Shown here: one piece after another, positions 24,900-35,652 of the stretch
Layout: each line of letters opens with the position of its first letter
Numbering within the stretch: the first letter of the stretch is position 1
Source: Spirogloea muscicola
Lineage: Eukaryota; Streptophyta; Zygnematophyceae; Spirogloeales; Spirogloeaceae
Direction of reading: 5' to 3'
Length of the DNA: 63,095 nucleotides
Assembly (NCBI GenBank): GCA_009602725.1
Contig: WELB01000022.1
Coordinates: forward strand, 269,532-332,626
Position numbers and translations under genes: made by a program
Notes under the pieces: model-generated
What the model saw: only the letters and a program-made list of their open reading frames with translations
Told to the model about the DNA's origin: nothing
Databases searched by the model: none

Positions 24900-25500
24900 A
24901 CAGCGCGCCGCGCAAGCCGTGTGATGTTCCCACTTACTGTGAGATTTAAACCTCCGCGGTCACACTTCCCTGGTTGGCACGTGACCAACCCAGGCCTGGC
25001 AGGTGGTTCCGCACGAGGGCCTCGGTGGCTCGGTGTCCACCCGAGCGCCTCGTACAGGTGTGACCCCTCGGCGTGGGCCCGGTCCGACAGGTCGCCACCC
25101 CCCCCGGCGTCGGCCTTCCGACAAGTCGGCCCCCCTCGGGTTGGGCCTCGTGCCTCTCGTGCGGCCCGCCCCCCGGGGTGGGCCTTGGGGCGACCCTCTT
25201 GCGCCCCTGGAGGGGGGCCCGCACGGAGAAGCACTACAGTCTGGGGCAGGGACTGGACAGGGATTCGGACGGTGAAGCCCAGAGAGAGAGAGGCCCTTGC
25301 TGCTGCCGACTGCCGCAGCCGTTGCCGGCAGGACGCTGCCGGCTCACTGGGAGGCGACCATGGCTGGCCCTTGGGGGGCTAGCTGCTGGGTGGTGCCCAG
25401 GAGGTGGAGACGCTGCCTGGTGGCGGCGCCACAGGGCCAAGTCTTCCGCTGCGCAGATGCGCGTGTGCTTCATCGTGGAGGGGGTTTGCTCCTGACCACT
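24900..25500. other. GC-rich stretch, no gene assigned
   Basis: Both strands are open for long distances because of base composition. A minus-strand frame and a plus-strand frame overlap here, and neither shows a known motif. It is flanked by retroelement pieces, so it may be internal sequence of a degraded element. Confidence 0.4.
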
Positions 25501-25510
25501 TACAGCCCGA

Positions 25511-26110
25511 TCAACAAAGACAACTCACCCCTAACTGCGTGTGTAGGGATGGGGTGTTACAAGCCGGGCCAACAGGTCGAGCCACTGGGACTTGAAAGCC
25601 CCGTGCACATCCACGGCCAGGGGTACGAACTCGTCCCCTGCCGGGGGGATCTGCGTACTTCACCGCCTTGCTGCGAGCGGCATTCGCCGCAGCATGGCCA
25701 GCCCTGGAGGCAGAAAGCCCCGGATTGGAACGGTCCACCACATCGGTGGTGACAACAGCGGCGATGACGCGCGGGCTACCGCCCGGCGTGGTGGCCACCA
25801 GGTCGACAAGCCGAGTGCGGAGTCCGTCCGCCTTCTGCAAATAAGGCATGAAGGACGTACTTTTCAGTGCCACAGTGTACCCAGCTTCCACGAGATTGCC
25901 GAACATGGCATCCCTGAGGAGGTCACGGGCAGCAGTACACTCGCCTCCGGTTGCGCTGCGGAGGACGTGCGCTGCCAGCTCCGTCTGATCTGCCGACCAG
26001 ACGAGCAACTGACAGCCGGGTAGAAAGTGAACCCATCCAACGAGAGAAGGCGCGCGGTGCGCCTGAAATGGAAGTGTGGCCAATTCAAGGCAACACACTG
26101 TTCACGAATG
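25511..26110 (-). mobile_element. Non-LTR retrotransposon fragment with endonuclease-like C-terminal domain
   Basis: The minus-strand frame reads TELAAHVLRSATGGECTAAR, then NLVEAGYTVALKSTSFMPYL, then RLVDLVATTPGGSPRVIAAV and AVKYADPPG, after which it shifts out of frame. The same order is found in the copies at 54835-55690 and 62970-62110. The upstream cysteine pair and reverse transcriptase are missing. A family D tail segment abuts it at about 26042-26110. The element looks inactive. Confidence 0.7.
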
Positions 26111-26170
26111 AACGAGGGCTGAGAAGGCGGACAACATGGACCAAGGGTGCCTGCCAAGTAATCGAGAGAA

Positions 26171-26285
26171 GGGCTTGCCCGTTGAGGATAGGGGCTGGAA
26201 AAGCCAGCGCAAAAAAGAAAGAACAAAGTACGAGAAGGGGCCAGGGGAACCACAAAGTAAAACAAGCACAAGAAGAAACTAAGCA
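26171..26285 (-). repeat. Retroelement 3' tail, family B
   Basis: It contains the stem-loop ggggctggaaaagccagc, followed by a gagaaggggccaggg box and an acaagcacaagaagaaact end. Minus is the element-sense strand. Other copies: 27735-27905 (+), 28520-28625 (+), 53205-53345 (-) and 54680-54780 (-). Confidence 0.75.
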
Positions 26286-26523
26286 GAGCCACAGTGACCC
26301 CAGCCCCCCCGGCTCCTGCCTACCGGCCTTCTCCCCGCGCCGCCGCAGCCACGGCGGCTCGTTCTCGCTCGCTCGCGGCGCGCGGCTCGTATGCACGACC
26401 AGCTTCGCCGGGCCCTCCCGGGCTTTTCGGGCTGGCTTTTCACATCCCTCGCCACTTTTGGCCACAGAGAGAGGAGCCGCGCGGAGCGGCGCGCGGAGCG
26501 CAAGAAATGAAAGGGAGGCCAAA

Positions 26524-26994
26524 TCAAGCCAAGGAATATTTCAGGCAGAGTCTAGGGCAAACTAAGCCCAATACTAAGGTGCCCAAAGTAACAGGGTGAC
26601 AGTAGTACCCACGGGTGAGCATAAACAAATCCGACAAGCTAACTTGGGGAGCTGGAGCGCCGCCACGAAAGCCGGAGGCGTGACTTAGAGAGCACCCTGC
26701 ACGCTGGTGAATAGCCAGAGCTTGCGAGCGCTGCAAACTAAGCGAAAGCCGCATTCTGTAACTTGCAATTTATGCCTGGGCAATGCTAGTGTGGCCCTAG
26801 CTGCCCCCCCGACTGCGACGACGCGCGTCAACCAATCCGGCCAGATGCTGGATGAGGATAGACCATTTCGCGCCATAGCCTCCGTAGAGGCCACACGCTT
26901 CCGTGGCGGCGCTCCAGCTCCCAAGTTAGTCTGTCGAGTCTTTTGTGCTCACTCTTGGGTACTATTGTCATATTATCACCTTAAGCCATCTTAG
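26524..26994. mobile_element. Head-to-head pair of truncated family D retroelement ends
   Basis: The minus-strand copy (26754-26524) ends FRGGAPAPQVSLSDLFMLTR then GYYCHPVTL. The plus-strand copy (about 26800-26994) has the equivalent FRGGAPAP and, in the adjacent frame, a DLFVLTLGYYCHIITL-like end. Each runs outward into its own 3' tail (family D on both sides), and the two truncated 5' ends meet near 26700-26790. Confidence 0.55.
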
Positions 26995-27115
26995 CATAGG
27001 GCTTCGTTTCATGTAGCCCCACTTATTGCACTGCCTTTATTTTTGCCTGAACAATGTACAAGCTTGAATTGGCCACCCTTTCATTGCATGCGCACCGCGC
27101 GCCTTCTCTCTCTCG
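26995..27115 (+). repeat. Retroelement 3' tail, family D variant
   Basis: It begins ttagcatagggcttcgtttc, has a gcctgaacaatgta box and ends at the stem gcgcaccgcgcgccttctct. A second copy of the same variant starts at 27947 and runs to about 28057. Confidence 0.75.
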
Positions 27116-27159
27116 CCTGTGTAAGAGCTGCTACATCTGGACCTTGTTCACCTCTTGTG

Positions 27160-27330
27160 GGCTGGCTTTTACTCTGGAAAGAGCCTGTTTATCTCTCGGA
27201 CCTCGTCCATTCCATTGGGCTGGCCTCTCACAGCCATTGCCTTACATTGGACGAGCTGTTCAATTCTTGTTTTTGGGCTGGCCTCTCACAGCTACTGCCT
27301 TTCATTGAACAAGCTGTTGCTCTCTTCTAT
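27160..27330 (+). repeat. Three consecutive family A tail cores
   Basis: Three copies of gggctggcctctcacagcc-type cores occur at about 27160-27185 (diverged), 27219-27240 and 27272-27296. The spacing is about 50-55 bp, each followed by an attgccttcattg-like box. Orientation is plus in the element sense. Confidence 0.65.
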
Positions 27331-27394
27331 AAGACCACATCCATTCCTTTGGACCTTGTCCATTATTACTCAGCGGATTTCTCACAGCCGCCGG

Positions 27395-27905
27395 CCTCTA
27401 CGAAGAAGCCCCTGCCGCTCGGGTCAAAAGCTAATATATGCAGATCACCCGCGGGAAGACGAGTTCATCCCGCTCGCCGTCGATACGCACGGGGCGCTGG
27501 GGGCTCGGTGGCTCGAGCTGCTCAACCAGCTCTCACGCCATTGTCCGCCGCTTCCATGGGGAGCCGGTGGACTCCCATGTAGCCGGGTCGCTAGCGCAGG
27601 TGTACCGCATGCGCTTGGCCGTCTCGCTGCAGAGGTCTATGGCCCACGCGCTGAACCTGCGTGCAGGCAGAGCCCTCGCTGCTGCCTCTGGCTCTGGCCA
27701 GGGGACCCGCTTCTAGGAACCAGTCTCTCTGACCTGAGGCTGCTTAGCAGGGGTTACTGAGTGCTTCGTAGCTGCTTCGTTTCTTTTTGTGCTTGTTGTT
27801 CTTCATGCTTCCCCTGGCCCCTTCTCGTCCTTTGTTCATTCTTTTTTGGGCTGGCTTTTTCCAGCCCCTATCCTTATTGGGCGAGCCCTTCTCTCTATTT
27901 TCCAC
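27395..27905 (+). mobile_element. Retroelement C-terminus with intact 3' tail (family B)
   Basis: The plus strand reads YADHPREDEFIPLAVDTHGA, then LGARWLELLNQL. After a frame change it reads AGSLAQVYRMRLAVSLQRSM, then ALNLRAGRALAAASGSGQG, and after another shift SLSDLRLLSRGY-stop at 27757. The family B tail follows at once, with stem ggctggctttttccagcc at 27848-27867. This links the protein end to its tail. Frameshifts show it is dead. Confidence 0.75.
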
Positions 27906-28073
27906 AGCCCGCAAGCCCTCGGCATGTTGCCTTAGCCACCTTAGCATAGGGCTTCATCTCACGTAGCCCCACTACTTGCAACTAGCTTCTGCCTGAACAG
28001 TGCGTTGGCTTGGAATGGCCTCCCTTGCCTGTCATGCGCACCGCGCACCGCTCTGTCGGGAAGAGAAATGGAG

Positions 28074-28190
28074 TGTGCATTGAGTGGTGGAGGGCCTACA
28101 GTGGCCAACTATAGTGGCAAGCACTGTGATAGACGTGAATCCACCTGCTGCTACTAAGCTGACCCGCTCAGCAACCACGAGTCAGCACGT
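28074..28190 (-). repeat. Retroelement 3' tail, family E
   Basis: It has the boxes tggagggcctacagtggcca (stem GGCC / GGCC), caagcactgtgatagacgtg, and gctgacccgctcagcaacca followed by cgagtcagcacgt. The last part reads on the minus strand as the coding end VLTRGC, a mutated LTRGY. Better copies are at 56470-56600, 57160-57290 and 60720-60850 (-) and 45235-45385 (+). Confidence 0.7.
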
Positions 28191-28980
28191 TGAGCGCGCG
28201 GCGAGCGCAGCGGGGGAGGGGCGGAGGGGGTGAGGATCGGGCCGTACGTGGGGTCGATGGGCGGCAGTGCTGGGCAGATACAGAATCAGGGGGTGCCCGC
28301 CGGTTGGGGCCCCAGGGCGTCAATCGTGCGCATTGATTAGGACGGCGGGGCATTGGTTCTCCCACATGCGCGCTGTGCGCCTACGTCGTCCGCCCGCCCC
28401 CGTGGGGGGCCCCGCCCCGCGCCCCCCCGGGCCACCCCCCCCGCGGCTCGCCCGCGGCCACGCCGCGCCCCACTTGTGGCTCTCCGCTCCTCTCGTCACG
28501 AGCACCCATCTGTATGCTTATCTGTATGTTTTCCTCAGTGCTTCCCCTGGCCCCCTTCTCGTACTTCGTCCATTCTTTTTTGGGCTGGCTTTCTCCAGCC
28601 CCTATCCTCCATGGGCGAGCCCTTCTTCATCTGTATGCACGAACACCTGTATGCACCCTCGATCGGGCTTTCGCAGCCGCCCTCCTGTTGATGTCGAGAG
28701 CCGCAGCTCTCTCCAGCGCACCGGAGTTGCTCCCCTCGCCTCAGCTCATCTGACTCCTGTTGCTGACACGGGGTTACTGAGGAGAAGAAGAAGTGCGCCC
28801 TGCCTGCTCAGCCTGTGGTTCCGCTGACGTAGCCATATACACCCTCTGTATGCACCTGGCTGGCCTTTCACAGCCGCTCTTCTGGCACGATAGCCGCATC
28901 CTTCCTGCGCTCCCTCCCACGCCGCCTGCCCCGCCCCTCTCTCTCGCTCCGCGCCGGCGCCGCTGCTCTTGGTGCTTCTA
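28191..28980. other. GC-rich stretch upstream of the USP-like gene, with a family B tail
   Basis: 28191-28500 is very GC-rich with no recognisable protein. A family B tail in plus orientation lies at about 28520-28625 (ttgggctggctttctccagc then ccctatcctccatgggcgag). The promoter of the gene starting at 29008 is probably within 28700-29000. Confidence 0.5.
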
Positions 28981-29007
28981 GACCAGCCCAACTGCGGCTC
29001 TGCCGCC

Positions 29008-31001
29008 ATGACGCTCCCCTTCGCCTGCACCGCCGCCCGGGAGGTCCAGCCCGACACCATCCTGGTCGCCGTCGGCAGCGACCCGGAGGCCAGCATGACG
29101 ACCATCCGCTGGGTGCTCACCAACCTCCGCAAGCCGAACGACCTCATCACGCTGCTCTACATCGTCAGCAGGGTGCCAGTCGAAGGTGAGCTGCGGCTGC
29201 CTTGCCCCTACTAGACCGTCTGGACGGCCCTAGCATCTATCTCCAGGTCGTGCTCTTCCCGCCATCACCAATGTTGGGCTCTCTGGAGTAGACATTGCTT
29301 TCGATGGTGCCCCTTATTGCTCGCATGGGCAACCTGTGTCGGGATCTCAGTGGTCGAGTCGTGCATTGACTGTATGGCCCACCATGCCCAAAGTAGCGTG
29401 TTGTTGCACCAACCAAGGCTGCCCACAGCAAGACTGTCATGCAGTCTCTGGATCTTGTGCATGCTGGCAAAGCGTGTGTCCATCTGGGTAGGCGACCACC
29501 CTATTGAGCAAAATCTGGTTGAACTGACCCAATTTGAGTACCTGCAGGGAAAAAGTGGGTGAAAGTAAGCCGTGCAAGGCTTGATGGCTTGGGGGAGCAT
29601 ATCCGGAATGTCATTCAACCATATCTGCATCAGCTCAGAACCATCTGTGAAAATCTTTTTGTAACTGGCCCCACGCCCTCTTACCTCTTTGCCATGAAAA
29701 TCGTGACTTGTTGGACCTTTGCCACTGCTTACTTGCTATTCTTCGATCATTCCACTGGCAAGCCACTGTGTACCCACATTCTCTGCAGATCTGACCATGA
29801 AATCAGCTGCAAACACTTGTTGACAGAATTTGACAATGCATGCCTTGGTCGGCAGATCCCCCACGTTGATATCAAGATTGCGATAAACAACGACAAAGGG
29901 GGGGGTATCGTGGAGCACATGAAGCTCCAGGAGACCACAAAGCTCGTGCTAAGCACACCAGTTACCTTCATGAGCCACTCCAGTCACCTTCTTTTCGGAT
30001 CTAGCAATCAACCAACATGGTGAGTGAGCTTGTCATGCGCCATCTGCTTCGTAGCAAGTGCCGTAAGGAGATAGAGTGCCTGCGCAGAGTAGTTGTGATG
30101 GGTTGGTGCAGAGGAGGTCCCTATGATCGTTGTGGGGTCTGGTCAAGGACCAAGCAACTTGCGCATGTACATGCCTTTTGACTTCGTGATTACTATAAAC
30201 AGGTCGCTTGGGCACTCAGTGGCACACTGCATCAAATATCGCTCCCGTACCACATCAATCTACGTGCTTCAGAATGATCAGCTCTTGTATCACAAAGGGG
30301 CATGCTGTCACAAGGAGACAGTATTAAAGCAATTGGCTGGTGACACGAGTAGAGAAGGTACAACGATCATAATCAGCATCCATACCCCTTCACCTGTCAG
30401 CAGTAGCTTGTGTGCTGGCTTGGTGTAGAGATTCACATGTGTCAGGTACGGCTTTTGGCTCCTTGCGATTGGCATGCTGCACTCGCCATAAGAGAAATAG
30501 AGTGCAAGTTGTCTAACATGTGTTCCTACTCATCATGCAGACAATGCCCTGATGGTCGTACACAATCTCCAGGTGCCTGCCAAGCAAACAAAGCGGTTGA
30601 GCCCTCATGCCACCTGCCTTTCGCCGTCCCATTTGGAGGAGGGTATTGGTACTGTTGCTCAGCCACTGTGGGGGAAGTCCTTGACCTCGAAGTCATCCAC
30701 ACTCGAGCGGCCGCCTCACCCCAGCCTCTCGTCTGGTGTCACCGCCACCCTTGCTACTGTCTCGCTGTCAAACCTTGCTAATACGACCTCTAAGTCCTGC
30801 CAGCGGCTGCCTCCCTACAGCCTATCCTCTGAGGTGACAGTAAGTCTTGCCGGTTCCGAGGAGTCAGGCTCTGCCAGCATCCGTAGGGATGTGAATATGG
30901 AGGGCCCGAGGGACGAACTGTGGTATACTCTCAGGCGGAGCATTGACACCCGGCAATCCATCGAGATGAGGCACAGCAAGGCACTAGTCTCATGTAGATG
31001 A
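29008..31001 (+). CDS. Universal-stress-protein-like protein with Ser-rich C-terminal extension
   Basis: USP domains bind ATP or act as dimeric stress regulators. Exon 1 (29008-29185, donor AAG|GTGAGC) encodes the first strand-helix unit: TILVAVGSDPEASMTTIRWV, then LTNLRKPNDLITLLYIVSRV. Later blocks include an exon near 29550-29660 (helix DGLGEHIRNVIQPYLHQLRT) and one near 29856-29960 (HVDIKIAINNDKGGGIVEHM, then KLQETTKLVL), which fits the middle strand-helix of the fold. A block near 30240-30358 may be the closing strand (SIYVLQNDQLLYHKGA). From 30543 to the stop at 30999 a single long exon encodes a polar, Ser/Thr-rich tail of about 150 residues with no known motif. The middle exon borders and phase were not all resolved, and the family call rests mainly on exon 1 and the third block. 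A G-octamer lies in the third block near 29897. Confidence 0.6.
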
Positions 31002-31996
31002 GTCCTGGAATCATCAGTCTGATCATCATTGTCACTTTCATCAGAGGTCCGAGGGGCCTTCCTACATCCAGATCTTCCTGCACCTAGTCGTCAATGTGTC
31101 GAGAAGTGCCTTAGCTTGATCACTGTGCTCCGTCACCTTGGGTGCTTGTATATATTAGGAACCATAAAGTCACCCAACATTCACTGGCAAAATGCCCATT
31201 ACTAGCTTCCTGTAAGTCCCCATATACTTCTTGCTTCACCTTTACTAGTTACAGTATTCACCAGCAATTCTAATACCCATCATCTGCACCTTTGAGATGC
31301 CCCTCCCCAATTCGTTCTTGCTGATATTTACAATCCAAAGAAATGCCAGCCAGATGTCAATCACTCCTGACACCTGGATCGAAGGAGGCTACACCACGTT
31401 GCCTGCAGGGGCTTGTGCCTTTAGACTGTAGTACTGGGTGGTGCTCCCATGGCCCTAGCTGTTCTCAATCTGGCAATAAGGGCACGTCCACTTTGAGATT
31501 CTTTTGCAGAGTCACAGACTCTTACTGTATTGGACTACCACCTATTACTTGCAATGCTTCGTGAATTGCACCTCAACGCGTTGTGTGCAAATAGTCTGGA
31601 ATGTGCAGCTTCAAGTACATTTTCACTCTTGCCTGTGTGTTTTGTGGATGCACCAAGTGCCCAAAGAGCGCATTGTTATTTTGTTGAGCTAGCTTCACGG
31701 GCCTGCTAACACCATATGATAAATGTGAGCATCACTGCCTGGCCGTGTGGCCAATGTCCAGATGTTCAAGTCAAGCCAGGACTCTTGATGCCAATGAAAT
31801 GAGGGCCAACAGAGTTCCTCCGCTGACACAGTAGCCTTACCCCACCTTCAAGACCTCAATGTGACTGTTTGCTTGTTGATCTCCTAGCATACAGCAGACC
31901 AGCAGTGTCTGACATCTTTGATGCCATTGGCATACAGTCAGTGTGCAGTCTTGGTAGAAAGGATCTATGTATCACTGGGCCTCAAGATGAATGTGC
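31002..31996. other. Intergenic stretch between convergent genes
   Basis: It should hold the 3' UTRs of the USP-like and HAD genes. No family was recognised in the short frames and no retroelement tail was seen. Confidence 0.5.
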
Positions 31997-34158
31997 CTAA
32001 TCTATCTGCAGGATTGCAGCCTGCACATGGAGAGCATGCTCCACCTCGGCCCAATCTTTCACCCGTCCAATGAGTGGATGCTGCGGCCCACACTCTGTCT
32101 TGCTCCACGCATAGTCGAGATTCCAGTCAAAGAGAAGGGCTCGGATGCCATGCTCGGCACACTCCACCGCATACCTTGGATTGTCATCAATAATTACGTC
32201 AATCCCAAGGGACCTGTTTGTAGAAGCCAGAGTGTTAGAAGCCAGAACAGAGCAACACTGCGACTCTTGTCACAATCCAGCTCAGAGACACTTTATTTCC
32301 ATGCTCACTTTCACAAGATCCAACAAATGTCTAACAAGAAGCTGATCACTAATATTCTTGTTGTGACTGACAATGTCACCAAGTCTCCTTGCACTGGGCA
32401 GCATGGAGGCTTGGTGTTACCATGGCTAACTGAGCACTACATTGAGCAATATGTAAGCGGAGGACATACTTGCAAATGTCTGACTTAGGCCTTGCCACAC
32501 CCTCCAGAGCGAAGTGATTACCAAAGTGGACAGCATCAAATGTCTGGGGAAAGTGTTTATTCAACCACTCCAGGGTGGGCTGTCGGATCACGTGCTGCCT
32601 GGACCTGACATCGAAGGAGTGGCTGGGTGTCACTTCTACATGTCAGGAACCAGCTGTCCGCCCGAAGACCTAGCGCATAATGCAACAAGACCTAGCTCAA
32701 ATTGCAGCGATGCAGCTTTCAGGACAGTATAGTGCGCACTGCTTACGTAACAACAGTCAGCTGGCAGTAGGACGACAGTCTCTGAAGCGCCTCCCGGGCG
32801 CCAGGAATAGGTGGGATGCCATTGTTGAAGTGGTCCGACTCAAAGAATGCGTGAACACGGTGGTTGGCTGCCAATTGCAGACAGAGCTGGCGATTGAAGA
32901 GAGCAAAAGCATGCGTTGCGGAGAATTGCTGACATTGGAGCAAGACAGGCAAAGTTGTTGCAAGAGAGCTGTCTTCTGTCAGAGCTGTCATTGGGTTACA
33001 AAGCTAGGGCAACTCAGCAGGACTCACCCTCCGCTTGAGTGCAGTCCCAGATCTGGCAGCCCAGGCAAAATTGAGAAAAGGTAAGCCAGAAGAAAACATT
33101 GAACGTTCACAAAATGGATCTGAACACCTGGTCTACGACATATACAAGCCTTTTGAATCTCAACAGCAGAGAGCTCAGCCCAAGGTATCTGAGCTGAATA
33201 TATCCTGCACAAGCCGTATCTGCGATGCAAATGCAAATGCAAATTGCCAGAGCAGCCACGTGAGGCCAAGTATTTATCTTGAAGGGCTCCTCGAGAAGGG
33301 CCAAGGGTCACTAACAGAAGATCTAGCTTTTTGTAGGTCACAGAAATGCAGAAATCCCTCACCTTCATGAAGTCGTAAACATGGAACTCCGACAGGTCAT
33401 GCTCGACTTTGTACGTCTCAGCCGTGAATTCATTCAACGTCGACAGGAAGCTCCCAAGCACTGCCATCGGGCCGCAGCCCACCGAGAGCAGTCAGAAGCC
33501 CAGACAGATCCTAGCCAGCTGGGCTTCGGGCACATCATCCATCGCGCTGGACTGGGCTCTTGCACACAGGCAGGTACACAGCTCACTGCTCGGTCGGAGC
33601 TAGGACAGTGAAGGCCAGTGGTGCTGCCGCACCTTCGTCGACGTCCACGGCGACGTGCAGCTTCCGCGCGGCAGCCGGCTGGTGTCCCGGACGGGACACC
33701 GCGGCGGACAGGAGCTCGCCAGCCGCGGCCGCCGCGGCAGCCTCGTCGGCGCTGTGCGAGGGGGCTGACGCCGGCGTGTCGGGGCGGGCCGTGNCGCCGC
33801 CGCCGCCGCCGTCGCCGCCGTCGCCGCTGCCGGCCGGAACAATGGATTTGTCAATCCGCGCGCATCCGACGGGGCACTGACGGCTGAGACCGCCCGCCGC
33901 TGCGGGTGCGCCGCGCCGCTCGGGCAGCCGGATCGAGGGCGCCGCCGCGAATGCCGCGGCAGCGGGCCGCCGCCGCCGCCGCCGCAGGCCGCCGGCGGGA
34001 GGGCTGGAGCGGCGGGAGTTGGTCAGCTGGGCCGCTTGGCAGCTAAGGTGACAGTGTGACATTAGTAGCCACGGTTGAGCACATACAGATTCAAGCCTTT
34101 CGTAATCAAGGAGGCGGGCTGGCCCCCCCGTCTCGGAGCGACGCCGGGTCGTCGTCAA
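31997..34158 (-). CDS. HAD-superfamily 5'-nucleotidase-like phosphatase (NT5C-like)
   Basis: Exons on the minus strand: about 34158-33633, 33460-33363, an exon ending near 32747, one from about 32610 to 32470, and a last exon from about 32215 to the stop at 31997. The joins rebuild all four HAD motifs. Motif I is VAVDVDE|VLGSFLSTLNEF, across the GAAG|GT intron. Motif II is the LTVVTSRQ strand, across AC|GTAAGC. Motif III is the lysine in RPKSDICK. Motif IV is GIDVIIDDNPRYAVECAEHG. Between them come EFHVYDFMK and IPPIPGAREALQRLSSYCQL. The catalytic nucleophile and general acid are the two aspartates of DVD. The order matches the deoxyribonucleotidase-like proteins of plants and algae. The roughly 170-residue N-terminal extension is rich in Ala, Arg and Gly, may be a targeting peptide, and is interrupted by an unknown base at 33794, so the start is uncertain. 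Substrate unknown. Confidence 0.85.
33794..33794. other. Unknown base in the GC-rich first exon of the HAD gene (assembly gap)
   Basis: A single n precedes (CCG)n. The frame of the N-terminal extension across it cannot be trusted. Confidence 0.9.
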
Positions 34159-34279
34159 GGCGCCTTCTCGACACGGCCGGTGGCGGCAGTGGCCGGCAAA
34201 CGGGCGGCCGAGCGACCCCAGGCGGGGCGGCCGCAGAGGCGGCTTCTGGCGGCCCGACTCCCGCCAAGGTAGAGAGAGG

Positions 34280-35345
34280 GGAGAAGGCGCGCGGTGCGCA
34301 TGAAAGGGAGGCTGATTCAGGCCAATACATTGTTCAAAAGGTAGGTAGAACAGGAAAGGAAACAGTTCTCACAGCCATTGCTGTTCTGTTCACAGCAATG
34401 GCTGTGAGAGGCCAGCCCAAAGGAATGGACAAGGTCTGAATGGGCTGGCCGTGCTCAGGAGAAGTGGCTCTCCCAAAGGGGGGCAAGTGCTGTGAACAGC
34501 CAGCACAAAGAGAATTGACAAGGTCCGAAGTGGCCAAAAGCGCCGTCAGAGAGCTTGGGTAGGATCACTGAGTAACCACGAGTGAGGAGCCGCAAAAACA
34601 AGGCCTTCACAGCCGCCTCTGAACAAGAAAGTGCTCGCCCATAGAGAAGAGGGGCTGGCAAAGCCAGCCCAAAAATGGATGGACAATGTCCAAAGCCAAA
34701 GAAAGAGGAGCCGGAAAAGGACTACACTACAAAACACTGCAAAACACATAGACGATGCAGAGGGAAGCTCAGTACCCACGACTGAGCAACATCAGGTCTG
34801 AGTAGCTCGCTGCAGGGAAAGAGGCACTCCGCCGAGACCCAGAGGCGGCGGCCATAGCCAGCCTGCTCGCGTGTGGACGGCGTGGGCAAGGGAGCGTTGA
34901 AGCGATATGGCCAGGCGCATGCGGAAGACTTGTGCAAGCGAACCGGCGGCGTTGAAGCCGGGCATCGCCCCTGAACACTAGCAGTCGAGTTGCTCGCTAC
35001 CTGGAGACTAGTTTCTCTGAGCTGCAGGCTGCTCAACAGGGAATGTTGAGAGAAGTGCGCGCCCATGTTGAGCAGCGGCCACCAGACGCTGTGAGCTTTA
35101 GCGCTTTTCTGGCCCCTTCGAACTTTGTTCCTTCTTTCCCTGGGCTGGCCAAATACAGCCATCGCCCTCCATTACATTGGAGAGAAAAGACGCTTCCAGG
35201 AGAGGGCGGTGGCTGGGAGAGGCCAGCCCATAAGAAAAGAGTGAACGAAGTTTGAAGGGGCCAGGGAAAGCGCTAAAAGAACAGCGCTTCCAAATTGACT
35301 GGTGGCTATGAGAGGCCAGCCCAAAAGAATGGACGAGGGAAAAGC
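34280..35345. mobile_element. Nested retroelement ends between the HAD and SCI1-like genes
   Basis: From left to right: a family D tail start at about 34282-34330; family A tails at about 34395-34445 and 34490-34540; and a family C element read on the minus strand. That element's C-terminus spans about 34980-34800, with ASGSRRSASFPAASYSDLML then LSRGY-stop in one frame. Its tail runs 34800-34628, with stem ggggctggcaaagccagccc at 34650-34669. Further family A tails lie at about 35212-35262 and 35308-35345. None retains a reverse transcriptase. Confidence 0.7.
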
Positions 35346-35652
35346 TAAGAGCTAAAAGCTAGCACTCTGGCAGTCTTCCTCTTAGCAGCCGATCTCTGTG
35401 ATATCAGCAGTAGCCTTCCCCAGCGCGCCGGCCCTCACGCCCGCATCGCAAGTCGGGCACCGCGGCGCGGGCTCTCTGGCGGCGGCGGCGACGGCGGGCG
35501 ACGACTGCCACGGAGAGCGAGTCACAAGCGGCACACATCCGGCCGCACGCTGGTCGTCACCGGGGCCTGGCCGGACGGCCGGCTCAGTGGTCGCGATCGA
35601 TAGGGACGAGCGATCAGCGGAAGCGTACGCTGCGCCCCGCCGCCCCGCTGGG

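Noticed and set aside
24770-25234. Minus-strand frame with a Gly/Arg/Pro-rich 154-residue product
   Set aside because: The base composition explains the openness on both strands, and no motif is shared with the nearby retroelement copies.
27160-27330. Regularly spaced repeat cores considered as a CRISPR-like array
   Set aside because: Only three degenerate units are present, each matching the dispersed family A retroelement tail, in a eukaryotic genome.
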